From Holophagae bacterium (GTDB taxonomy: Bacteria > Acidobacteriota > Holophagae > Acanthopleuribacterales > Acanthopleuribacteraceae): a DNA stretch of 64,000 nt. Positions 46,701 to 54,500 of this stretch are shown piece by piece. Each line of letters begins with the position of its first letter. The first letter of the stretch is position 1. The notes beneath the pieces are model-generated. The model saw only the letters and a list, made by a program, of their open reading frames with translations. It did not search any database and was not told the DNA's origin. The stretch spans positions 94,848-158,847 of the forward strand of contig JAUIFE010000004.1 in the NCBI GenBank assembly GCA_030429565.1. Direction: 5' to 3'. Both the position numbers and the translations under genes were made by a program.

Positions 46701-49700
46701 TCATAGCCGCACAGGTGGCCGACGACCTCACGAGATCCTGGTTGTGTCGTTTCCAAGCGCGCATGCACCCAAAAGTCGCCACGCGGATGAATCTCAATGA
46801 GGACCTGATGCACGGCATAGGGAAGGTACAAGGTGTCGTCGTCGCTTTGCGGATCGCGGCAGGCGAGCAGGCTCTGCAAACAGGCGTCAAATAAGGCCGG
46901 GTGAATGCCGTAATTCGATTCGGTGGTGACGGCGGCGGTTGGTTGAATGTGAGCGAGTGCTTCGTTGGCGCCGGTCAGCAGGGTGTCAATGCCGCGAAAA
47001 GCTTCGCCATAGAAGAGACCACGTTGCTCTTGCTGTTGGTAAAAAGCCTTCACATCGTGGCTCTGGCGGCAGTGTTGGCGCGCCTCTTCAAGCGATGTTT
47101 GCAGGGCGGATGCGAGCGGTGCCGCTTCGGTTTCCAAAAGACCCTGTACGTGTTCGACCCAATGGTCCTCATCGCGTGGTGAGCTGCAAATGAATATCGC
47201 AAAACGGCGCGGACCGCGTTGTTCGGCGCGCATCTGCAGCAAATAATCGCGACCTTCGTGGAGGAAGAAAGGTGAACCAAAGGTCAGGTCGCGCAAAATT
47301 GGGACGGCACCCTCAAATAACTGAGCGCCGGCCTCGCGCGCTGCTTCCAGGTAAAAAGCAGCGGGAACAATTGCCATGCCGGCAACGCCGTGGTCGACGA
47401 GATAAGGCATTGTTTCAAGGCTGATTTTGGCTTGCCATAGACGGTGGGTTTCACCGCCGGCAGGTGTGAGCGCGGCTTTGAAAAGCGCGTGATTAAAGCG
47501 GTGGCTATTGGTGGCCAAGGCGCCGCCGTCCTGGCCGGCGGAAGCGGCCTCAATCCAATAACGGCGGTGGTGCCACGGGTAACCTGGCAATGGCATGGCG
47601 GCACTTTTCAGGGGAAAGAGCTGTTCCCAGCGCGGGTTTAAGCCTGCCGCGTAACCCGCGGCAACCTGCTCCAGTAGGCAGTCGGGACCCACTTCATCGC
47701 GTTTGAGTGTGGCCAACACCTGTGCAGGAGGATGAATAGGGAAACGGCGTCGGCATTCCTGCAGACTGTCGCGCAAGGCGTGTTGCAAAATGGGATGGGG
47801 TGAAACTTCCAGGAAATGGGTGTACGGGTCGCTAAAGGCGGCCGACAAGGCATCGTAGAAACGCACGGGTTCGCGTAGGTTGCGCGACCAATAGGCCGCG
47901 TCCAGATTTTGGCCGTCGATCGAACCGCCGTCGACCGTGCTGATTAAAGGGATGGTTCCGGCTGTGGGTTGAATACTCGCCAGGCGGTCCTGGAGAGGGT
48001 AAAGCACACTTTCAACGTGGGCGCTGTGACCGGCGTAAGACACATCGACCAAACGCGCGTAGCGGCCTTCTTGTTCCCATTCGGCCACCAAAGCTTCCAC
48101 CACGGCCCGGCGCCCGGCGATGACGCAGCTTCGCGGGCTATTGACGGCTGCAACGGTTGCGCCGTCGCCGTAATCCGCCAAGCGGCGCCGGCAGCTCTCG
48201 GCATCGATTTCCACAACGGCCATGCGACCTTCGTTCTTGAGGCCGGCCACGAGTCGGCTGCGCTCACAGGTGATCAACATGGCGTCTTCAAGGCGCAGGC
48301 TGCCCGCGATACAGGCGGCCACCACTTCGCCTTGGCTGTGGCCAATGACCGCGGCGGGTTCTATGCCCAAGGAGCGCCATAACTGCGCCAAGGCGTAGGC
48401 CACCGCAAAAAGTGCGGGTTGTACCAGATCGACGCGTTCCAGCGCGGCTGCAGCTTGGGTGCCTTCGCATTGGTCGCGCAGCGAAAAGCCGCGATAGTTG
48501 TGGAACAAACGATCACAGGCGTCGTAAGCTTCCCGGTAAACCGGATAGGTTTGATAGAGATCGGCGGCCATATTGGGCCATTGCGAACCCTGCCCGGGAA
48601 ACACAAAAACCACACGTGGTTCGGCGTCTCGTTGGCTTTTACCGCTGGCCGCGTTTTGTTGCTTTTCACCGCGTTGGAAGGCGGCCAAGGCATCGGCCGC
48701 TTGGCGGCGATTGCGCGCAAATACCGCCAAGCGGTGGTGGTGATGGTTGCGGCGCGTTGCCGCGTTAAAAGCCAGGCGCGACCAGGAAAGCGGGCGCTCT
48801 TGTTGGACCAACAGGTCATGATAGGCCGCTGCTAAATCGTGCAGCGATGTTTCACTGCGTGCCGAAAGCGGCAAAATCAGTGCCGCGTCGCGGTCGGCTT
48901 CGTGGGCGATAACCGGCGCCGGGCTTTGTTCCAACAATACATGAGCGTTGGTGCCGCCGATGCCGAACGAGCTTACCCCGGCGCGGCGCACGCCACGCAT
49001 GGGCCACGGCTGCAGATGGTCGGCGACAAAAAAGGGGCTGTCCTCAAAGCGAATCATTGGGTTGAGTTGTTTGAAGTGCAAGGTTGGCGGAATTTGACCG
49101 TGTTCCAGTACCAGCACCGTTTTTATGAAACCGGCGATGCCGGCCGCGTTTTCCAAATGGCCGATGTTGCTTTTTATGGAACCCAGGGCACAGCGGTGGT
49201 CGTCGCCGCTCTTGGGGAAGGCCTGTTTGAGGGCGGCCGCTTCAATCGGATCACCCAGTGCGGTACCTGTACCGTGCGCTTCTATGTACCCTATCGTTTC
49301 CGGTGCGACCTCGGCCAGTTCCAGGGCTTCCGCCAAGACACGCAATTGCCCAATTTCACTTGGCGCCGTAAAGCCCACCTTACGTGACCCGTCGTTGTTG
49401 ACTGCCGAAGCAAGGATGACGGCGCGAATGGGGTCACCGTCGTCGCGGGCCTCACTGAGCCGTTTTAGGATGACCGCGCCGACCCCACTTCCGAAAAGGG
49501 TGCCGCGTGCTTCGGCGTCGAAGGGACGACAGTGACCGTCCGGCGAAAACAAGCCGCCTTCTTGGTATTGGTAGCCGGCGACACCTGGCAGACGCACGGT
49601 GACACCACCCGCCACGGCGAGGTCACATTCGTAACCGATCAAACTTTGGCAAGCGGCATGAACCGCGACCAGTGAGCTGGAACAGGCGGTTTGAATGTTC

Positions 49701-50275
49701 ACCGCCGGTCCGCCCAGATTGAGCTTGTAGGCCACGCGCGTGCATAAATAGTCTTTGTCGTTGCCGATAAGCGTTTCGAAGCCGGCTTCATCGTAAGTGA
49801 AGCGCTCGCGCAGGTGGTTCATTAAATAATGACTGAGCCCCGAGCCGGCGAACAATCCGGTGGTGTTGTTGTGCTCGCCGTCGCGAAAACCGGCGTTCTC
49901 CAGCGCTTCCCAGACCACTTCAAGAAACAAGCGCTGTTGTGGGTCAAGCAGCTCGGCCTCGCGTGGGGTGTAGCCGAAGAATCCGGCGTCAAAAGCACCG
50001 ACATCCTCTAGAACCGGGGCTGCTTTAACATAGCCTGGTCGGTTGCATTGTTCGGCGGATATGCCGTTTGCAAGCAGTTCCTCTTCGCTAAAGAAGCGAA
50101 TGCCTTCCACCCCGTCACGCAAGTTTCGCCACAGTTCGTCACAGTTTTTGGCGCCGGGAAAACGACCCGCCATCCCGATTACCGCGATTTGTTCGCCGCC
50201 TTCGCGTGTGTCTTCGTTTTGCCAAGAGGCCTGGTCGGGTGTGTTGTAGATTTCCCCTAAATCGTTGTGCGCCAT
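43727..50275 (-). CDS. single-module, fully reducing type I polyketide synthase
   Basis: 2182 residues behind a strong GGGGGAGG SD. Domain order KS-AT-DH-ER-KR-ACP. KS: Cys198 in QTACSSSL, His334, His373. AT: GHSQGE with Ser647 and YAGHS at 748-752, both closer to methylmalonyl- than malonyl-CoA-specific enzymes. DH: DHGVAGMAIVP with His962, Asp1130 in HPALFDACL. ER: SVLIHSAASGTGLAAFQLA (1614-1632). KR: TGGTGGLG (1821-1828), Ser1947/1948, Tyr1961, Asn1965. ACP: GLSSL with attachment Ser2116 (the usual DSL is SSL). No thioesterase or docking domain. The set allows full reduction in each cycle, as in iterative lipid-making PKSs (mycocerosic acid synthase order). Acyl-CoA ligase upstream, exporter downstream. 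Product unknown. Confidence 0.95.
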   Translation of the reverse strand: MAHNDLGEIYNTPDQASWQNEDTREGGEQIAVIGMAGRFPGAKNCDELWRNLRDGVEGIRFFSEEELLANGISAEQCNRPGYVKAAPVLEDVGAFDAGFFGYTPREAELLDPQQRLFLEVVWEALENAGFRDGEHNNTTGLFAGSGLSHYLMNHLRERFTYDEAGFETLIGNDKDYLCTRVAYKLNLGGPAVNIQTACSSSLVAVHAACQSLIGYECDLAVAGGVTVRLPGVAGYQYQEGGLFSPDGHCRPFDAEARGTLFGSGVGAVILKRLSEARDDGDPIRAVILASAVNNDGSRKVGFTAPSEIGQLRVLAEALELAEVAPETIGYIEAHGTGTALGDPIEAAALKQAFPKSGDDHRCALGSIKSNIGHLENAAGIAGFIKTVLVLEHGQIPPTLHFKQLNPMIRFEDSPFFVADHLQPWPMRGVRRAGVSSFGIGGTNAHVLLEQSPAPVIAHEADRDAALILPLSARSETSLHDLAAAYHDLLVQQERPLSWSRLAFNAATRRNHHHHRLAVFARNRRQAADALAAFQRGEKQQNAASGKSQRDAEPRVVFVFPGQGSQWPNMAADLYQTYPVYREAYDACDRLFHNYRGFSLRDQCEGTQAAAALERVDLVQPALFAVAYALAQLWRSLGIEPAAVIGHSQGEVVAACIAGSLRLEDAMLITCERSRLVAGLKNEGRMAVVEIDAESCRRRLADYGDGATVAAVNSPRSCVIAGRRAVVEALVAEWEQEGRYARLVDVSYAGHSAHVESVLYPLQDRLASIQPTAGTIPLISTVDGGSIDGQNLDAAYWSRNLREPVRFYDALSAAFSDPYTHFLEVSPHPILQHALRDSLQECRRRFPIHPPAQVLATLKRDEVGPDCLLEQVAAGYAAGLNPRWEQLFPLKSAAMPLPGYPWHHRRYWIEAASAGQDGGALATNSHRFNHALFKAALTPAGGETHRLWQAKISLETMPYLVDHGVAGMAIVPAAFYLEAAREAGAQLFEGAVPILRDLTFGSPFFLHEGRDYLLQMRAEQRGPRRFAIFICSSPRDEDHWVEHVQGLLETEAAPLASALQTSLEEARQHCRQSHDVKAFYQQQEQRGLFYGEAFRGIDTLLTGANEALAHIQPTAAVTTESNYGIHPALFDACLQSLLACRDPQSDDDTLYLPYAVHQVLIEIHPRGDFWVHARLETTQPGSREVVGHLCGYDSDGALLFRLDHLRFRAADLAGEQDSLLYQLHWTTVAPLLHGEPSGSDGAWLMFADEAGEAERLLQALANHGQTGYLVRRSDSFSLNATSAAIDPDSNADWSRLWEALSSRKWRGILYLWAIDAPKILRRDSAAFEAATALSGRTLIQLTNSLLDAVDQRRFQVLPLTLFTQGAFPERTGAEDCQGCPFQAPLWSTAAVLNQEHPAFQTRCLDLESLPREVEGEDRRSRDQEHEQLVFEVLYPDNENRVKYRANQRYAQRLVHYEKPPFSEQPHQWCRPDAARLVVEALEPGNLATVRPVRYEIPTPSDDEVLIAVRAAGLNFLDLLGAMGQRPDLDQETPKLGAECAGTVVALGPPARGFSVGQPVFALANPAFASFALVPQNFVRALPAGLEPNQAATMLIAPLTATVALRHLARLQPGESVLIHSAASGTGLAAFQLARALGATIYATAGTPEKRAYLLEQGAVAVADSRTPDFAEQFRAHSGGRGIDVVLNALSGDLMRAGLELTAAYGRFVEIGKRDIYENQSLGLLPFQRNLSYTALDLARWMEDRPEVVARCIDQVCEDINQGIFRPQPLQAYPLAQVDQALAALGQARHVGKLVLTFDKNAVEAVAPKPSFTIREDGLYWITGGTGGLGLVFARHLADLGARHIWLLSRRGQLAEAVRQEFNDRGVHLRVIGADLSDDHQVSTCLNNAKQTGIPLRGILHAAGVVADQAWRESDHDAYTKVMAAKAKSAWHLHRFTADTPLDFTLYFSSTAAFNGTPGQAAYAAANGFLDALADYRHSLGLPALSINWGGWRDVGLAADQLQGTAARFGISPAEGKAVLNQLFAEPPLSQVIATKTPLPPWLINSRKQQPLFSLLNSNTSTRSRGSEQITARLDAAPREERAPIVEHYLAEQLSDVLRFPVTQISPDVGLNEYGLSSLFALEMRNRIEQDLEMSIPVVWFFQAGTIRALAERLLEARTLATLVTDDQTPAEEEEADGWDELTL

Positions 50276-51372
50276 GAAAAGGACCTCCCCCAGTTGACAT
50301 CGAGCCGGCGATCACTAGCCTTGCAGTCGGACATCCGGTTAGCGGTCGACAAAAGGTCGGCGCAACAAGAAAAGAGAAACAGCGGGTTCCCGAACCTGTG
50401 CGTCGTACGACGGTTTATTGATAAATGATTCCGGTCGCAGACGGGTGGTCATGTTAATCGGGAACAAAAGCGGCATGATCGTGGGTCAACAAGGCAAAGG
50501 CTATCACTGACGCGCCATCGAATTCAATTCCATTTCAAACGAAAGCGGACAAGTGATGAAAAAAGCCAGGTCTTCTGTGAGGGGATGAAAAAATGCTAAC
50601 TTGGGTAAAAAAGCGTTTTTGGGTCGTTATGCCGTGCCTGCGTGGGAAAAAAATGAGAATTCACAGAATTTAACCGAGATTCCATGGGGTCAAGAGAGAA
50701 TGATGAGGTGAATGTTAAGAAATGGTGAGCGAGTGTTAGGATTGAGCAAATGGGGAAGGGTACTTTTTTACATAAGTTCGCTTAGGGGCTTGGTTTAAAC
50801 TTGTCTACTGAAAATGTATTTAGAACCTTATCAAAAAGCTAACATGCTTAAAATAAGTGAGTTGTGATAATGCACACAAATGAGGTCAAGGTGGTATTGG
50901 TTATTGGGAGACAAGGGTTTACGCCGTTTTCCGCAGCGTTTTCCACAGCTTTTTCAACAGGGTTTGCGGAAAAACTATCAGGCAATTGATGAGCTGATTG
51001 TTGCAGATTGTTGCTAGGGGTTCCGACGACATGGATTGATTTTGGTTTCCTCTGGAATTTTTAAAGCGCGAAACTTCGGAAAAACGGCAAATGTCGTATC
51101 TGCGGTTTGATGCGTCGTCACCGAGTCGTTTTTGTGCCCCATGGTGGTTAACCTGAACACAGCAGCTCCTGGCAGCCAAATCGCAGGATCTGTTGGTCTG
51201 AATATGTGGTAAAAATGCCCACATCTGCCGGTACGCCCTGTTGGTGTCATCGGTGCGTGTTCCAACTTGTATTCCGCCGGCAATATGCGCGATTGAGTCC
51301 CCTCAAACCGGTCAGTTCAGCATAAAAAAACCCGGGCGTCGACCCGGGTTTTGCGGTGGGTTGGTGGTGGTT
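50276..51372. other. 1.1-kb upstream region of the PKS gene
   Basis: No convincing gene: the minus-strand frame at 50919-51224 lacks an SD site and has no protein-like pattern. The part at about 50560-50910 is A/T-richer than its surroundings and probably includes the PKS promoter or a regulatory region. The ligase terminator is at the right end. Confidence 0.4.
51324..51351 (-). terminator. intrinsic terminator of the acyl-CoA ligase gene
   Basis: AAACCCGGG / CCCGGGTTT stem, 6-nt loop, then a run of seven T residues on the minus strand, about 20 nt after the ligase stop codon. Confidence 0.9.
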
Positions 51373-53145
51373 TTAGCTGTAGATGCGTTCGATGTAATCG
51401 GTGTACATTTTCGCGACAACCTTGCGTTTGACTTTCATGCTCGGTGTTAGCTGACCATCATCCACCGTGAAGGGTTCGGGAATGATCTCGAATTTCTTGA
51501 CCTGTTCGTACTTGGCAAAATCCTTCATCTTGTTGTGGATTTCTCTGGCCAAAAAGTCCTTAAATTCCTCGGACTGCGCTAATTCAGCCGGATCGGTCGA
51601 CCAACCGAAACTGCGTGCCCAGGTTTCAATGGTGGCCCATGGTGGCACGATCAAAGCGCTGATAAATTTGCGGTCATTGCCGATGATGACCGCTTGCTCA
51701 ATGAACGGGCTTAGTTTTAGTGTGTTTTCCAGTGGCTGTGGTGCAATGTTTTTCCCGCCCGAGGTGATGATGAGGTCTTTTTTGCGGTCGGTTACCTGGA
51801 TAAAGCCGTCTTCATCCATGAAACCGATGTCGCCGGTGTGGAGCCAGCCGTCACGAATGGTTTCGGCGGTTGCTTCCTCGTTTTTGTAGTAACCGAGCAT
51901 GACATTGGGGCCGCGCGCCAGAATTTCGCCATCTTGGGCGATTTGAATTTCAACGCCGGGTACGGCCGGGCCCACAAAACCCGGCTTATTGTGTTTGGGT
52001 GGGTTGATCGTCAAGACCGGGGAGCTTTCGGTTAAGCCGTAACCCTCGACGATGTTCATGCCCATGCCCAAAAACATAATGGAAATTTCGGGTGCCAATT
52101 TGGCGCCGCCGGCGATCATGTATTCGAGGCGGCCGCCGGTGCGCTGTTTGATTTTGCCGTAGACCAACTTGTCGGCGATGTTCCATTTTTTGGCCAAAAA
52201 GCCGGGGAGCGCTTGGTTTTGGGCGAAAAACGGCGCAGCTTTGCGGCCGACGCCCATTGCCCAACGAAAAATCATGTGCTTGAGGAAACCGCTGTCGCGG
52301 GCATTGGTAATAACTCGTGTGTAAATCTTTTCGAACAAACGCGGGACCGAAAACAGAACCGTGGGTTGGACCAGGCCCATATCCTCGGATAAGGTCTCGA
52401 TGCTTTCGGCATAGGCGATCGTGGTGCCGTTGTGAATCATTAAGTAATAGCCGCCCATGCGTTCCAACACGTGGCTCAAGGGTAGGTGGGACAGGCAGGT
52501 GTCGTCTTTGGTGAAGGGCGAAATTTGCATGCAGGCTTCGATGTTACTGATTAGGTTACGGTGCGAGAGCATTACCCCTTTGGGGTTGCCGGTGGTGCCG
52601 CTGGTGTAAACCAAGGTCAGCAGATCATTGGGTTGAACGGCCTGAATCCGTTTTTCAATTTCGGGTTCCATTTCGGAAGTACGACCTTTTTCCTCCAGAT
52701 CCTCCAGCGTCATGACGCCTTCAAGGCCGGTCGGCTCCAGTGAAATGATGAACCGCAACATCGGGCATTGGTTGCGAATGGCGATGACCTTTTCAGCCTG
52801 GTGACGGTTGGAGACAAAAATCCCGACCGTGTCGGAATTATTGATAATCCAAGCGGCCTGGTCGCCGGTTAGGGTTGGGTAGATGGGGACCCCAACGGCG
52901 GCGGCGCAGATGATGCCCAAATCGGCAAGAGTCCAGGCGAAAGAGGATTCGGCCAACAAACCGACGTGTTCGGTTGGTTGGATGCCGAGCGTGACCAAAC
53001 CCTTGGCGACGTTTTGGACGCGACGGCGCCATAAATCGTGTGAAACGGGTTGAAAAACACCGTTGTTCTTGACGAGAACGGCGTTGGGTTTATTGTATTT
53101 ATCGCATGCGTTGTAAAATAATTGGGCAACATTTTGTGGCTGCAT
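51373..53145 (-). CDS. long-chain fatty-acid-CoA ligase (AMP-forming)
   Basis: A 590-residue ANL-superfamily enzyme of the FadD15/ACSL type. P-loop VYTSGTTGNPKG (179-190), EGYGLTESSPVLTINPP (A5), LHTGDIGFMDEDGFIQVTDRKKDLIITSGGKNIAP-region motifs A7-A8, and a C-terminal Lys in PSMKVKRK. It activates fatty acids to acyl-CoA on the cytoplasmic face of the membrane. The start ATG follows a G-rich SD. It is divergent from fadR, so the acyl-CoA it makes is the likely signal for that regulator. It is upstream of the PKS gene on the same strand but separated by its own terminator. Confidence 0.94.
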   Translation of the reverse strand: MQPQNVAQLFYNACDKYNKPNAVLVKNNGVFQPVSHDLWRRRVQNVAKGLVTLGIQPTEHVGLLAESSFAWTLADLGIICAAAVGVPIYPTLTGDQAAWIINNSDTVGIFVSNRHQAEKVIAIRNQCPMLRFIISLEPTGLEGVMTLEDLEEKGRTSEMEPEIEKRIQAVQPNDLLTLVYTSGTTGNPKGVMLSHRNLISNIEACMQISPFTKDDTCLSHLPLSHVLERMGGYYLMIHNGTTIAYAESIETLSEDMGLVQPTVLFSVPRLFEKIYTRVITNARDSGFLKHMIFRWAMGVGRKAAPFFAQNQALPGFLAKKWNIADKLVYGKIKQRTGGRLEYMIAGGAKLAPEISIMFLGMGMNIVEGYGLTESSPVLTINPPKHNKPGFVGPAVPGVEIQIAQDGEILARGPNVMLGYYKNEEATAETIRDGWLHTGDIGFMDEDGFIQVTDRKKDLIITSGGKNIAPQPLENTLKLSPFIEQAVIIGNDRKFISALIVPPWATIETWARSFGWSTDPAELAQSEEFKDFLAREIHNKMKDFAKYEQVKKFEIIPEPFTVDDGQLTPSMKVKRKVVAKMYTDYIERIYS

Positions 53146-53653
53146 AAGCCCCCCTGGCGAGAATCAAAGTTGAAAGGAAGCGCGCCGCGAGCAGTGGCGC
53201 CGCATCAATTGGCGGTGTTCGTCGGTGCATTCATTACCGAAACGAATCGCAATATATAACGGGTGCCCGAAGGCATCTCCGATTTGGTCAAGCGCCACGG
53301 GCTTGTAGGGGCGCCGTCGCGGTGTTTGACCGGGAACCCTCCCAGAACTTTTCGTTTTCAGATAACAATCCACCGGAGGCGGGCCCCGAAAGGTTCGGAT
53401 TTCACCGCGATGCGCGGGGCGTTGCCTCGGACCGCCGCAAAGGGTTCAAGTGAAAATCGCGTGAATCGGGGAGAGGTCGTGATCTTGACCACGAAAAGGG
53501 GAGCTTTTCGTATTATAAGGAGAAGCTCCTCGTTGAACCAGCCCGATATCAATGTCCTGCCAGAAGCAAAGGTGGAAGTGCCATGAAAATGGAAGGTTGC
53601 CTTTTTGTCCGGCAGTGCCGAAAGGGAATAGAGCAGTGTTAATTAATGCCCGA

Positions 53654-53661
53654 GACCAGTT
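53654..53661 (+). promoter_or_regulatory. possible FadR half-site
   Basis: GACCAGTT matches one arm of the FadR operator exactly, 29 nt before the -35 box. The other arm is not conserved. Confidence 0.3.
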
Positions 53662-53690
53662 GAGGCACCTGAGTCCAGCCGAGAAAAGGC

Positions 53691-53722
53691 TTGACAAAAA
53701 CGGCGCCGCCGCTTTCTATAAA
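53691..53722 (+). promoter_or_regulatory. promoter of the fadR operon
   Basis: A consensus TTGACA (53691-53696) and TATAAA (53717-53722), with a 20-nt spacer that is longer than ideal. The start would fall near 53729, at the edge of the FadR-like operator. Confidence 0.55.
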
Positions 53723-53730
53723 GTGATTGC

Positions 53731-53747
53731 GACTGGTCTGACCACTT
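53731..53747 (+). promoter_or_regulatory. FadR operator
   Basis: GACTGGTCTGACCACTT matches the E. coli FadR consensus AACTGGTCNGACCAGTT at all but two positions, including the whole core TGGTCTGACCA. It lies just downstream of the predicted transcription start and ends 15 nt before the fadR start codon, so bound FadR would block its own operon. Confidence 0.8.
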
Positions 53748-53762
53748 GCAAGGAGAACGCTT

Positions 53763-54479
53763 TTGACCATCACCCCCACTACCAAACCCGCCGCTGTCGC
53801 CGAGCAAACCCTCATTCGTAACTTTCTCGACGGCACCTATCAACCCGGTGACCATTTGCCCGCCGAACGCCGCCTTTCGGTGGCCCTCGGTTTGACGCGG
53901 CCGACCCTGCGTGAAGCTTTGCAGCGTTTGGACCGCGATGGATGGATTACCATCCGGCAGGGTAAACCAACCGTGGTCAATGATTTTTGGCGTCAGGGGG
54001 GTTTGAACGTCCTTAACGCAATGGTGAATTCCGGGGCCGACCTTAAACCCGAATTTGTAACCCAACTGCTTGAAGTTCGTCGTGTGTTGGCGCCCGCGTA
54101 CATCGGTGAAGCCGTCCGTTTTCATCCCGAAGCGGTGGTGCAGGTTTGTGCCGAACGCGGCAGCCTCGCTGACGAGGCTGAGGCCTATTGTGATTACGAC
54201 TGGTATACCCATCACCATCTCGCTGTGCTCAGCAAGAATATCGTTTACCCGCTGATTCTCAACGGCTTTAAGCACCTTTACCTGCGGCTCGGCCATGCTT
54301 ACTTCACGCTTGATCAAACGCGGGGCGCTTCCGCCGCTTTCTATGCCGAGCTGGAACACCTCGCGCGCCAGGGCGACGCCCGCGCCGCTGCCGATTTGGC
54401 CGAAGTGGTGATGCAACAAAGCATTCAGTACTGGAGCCATATGGTTCAAAATTTCACGCCACCAAGCCCGCCTGCTTGA
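53763..54479 (+). CDS. fadR: FadR-type fatty acid metabolism regulator (GntR family)
   Basis: TTG start with AGGAG 7 nt upstream. At 238 residues it aligns almost without gaps to E. coli FadR (239). The winged helix LPAERRLSVALGLTRPTLRE keeps DNA-contact residues Arg36, Thr45, Arg46 and Arg50, and the wing RQGKPTVVNDFW keeps Gly67; His65 of E. coli is Gln66 here and Thr46 is Pro47. The acyl-CoA-binding domain keeps LILNGFKHLYLRLGHAYF and, near the end, Ser and Trp of the ligand site (SIQYWSHMVQN), while Gly216 and Lys228 equivalents differ. Long-chain acyl-CoA should release it from DNA. It is first in an operon with an AGPS-like gene and faces an acyl-CoA ligase gene. FadR is best known from Gammaproteobacteria. 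Confidence 0.92.
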   Translation: MTITPTTKPAAVAEQTLIRNFLDGTYQPGDHLPAERRLSVALGLTRPTLREALQRLDRDGWITIRQGKPTVVNDFWRQGGLNVLNAMVNSGADLKPEFVTQLLEVRRVLAPAYIGEAVRFHPEAVVQVCAERGSLADEAEAYCDYDWYTHHHLAVLSKNIVYPLILNGFKHLYLRLGHAYFTLDQTRGASAAFYAELEHLARQGDARAAADLAEVVMQQSIQYWSHMVQNFTPPSPPA

Positions 54480-54500
54480 CGGTTAACACTGGAGAAAAAT

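Larger units (their letters stand above)
53146..53762. other. 617-bp divergent region between acyl-CoA ligase and fadR
   Basis: No gene-like ORF. The right end carries the fadR promoter and operator described below. On the minus strand TTGACC and TATATT occur upstream of the ligase gene (around 53250-53290), but with too long a spacer to be sure. No second full FadR operator was found near the ligase start. Confidence 0.45.

Noticed and set aside
50930..50970. Possible DnaA boxes (TTTTCCACA-like motifs)
   Set aside because: Only one loose match to TTATCCACA, no cluster, and no dnaA/dnaN neighbours, so not called as an origin.
51185..51205. Second FadR-like site (GTTGGTCTGAA)
   Set aside because: Only the left arm and centre match; the right arm is lost, so it is below what I would call an operator.
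50919..51224. 101-codon minus-strand ORF upstream of the PKS
   Set aside because: No SD site and no protein-like segmentation; treated as non-coding.
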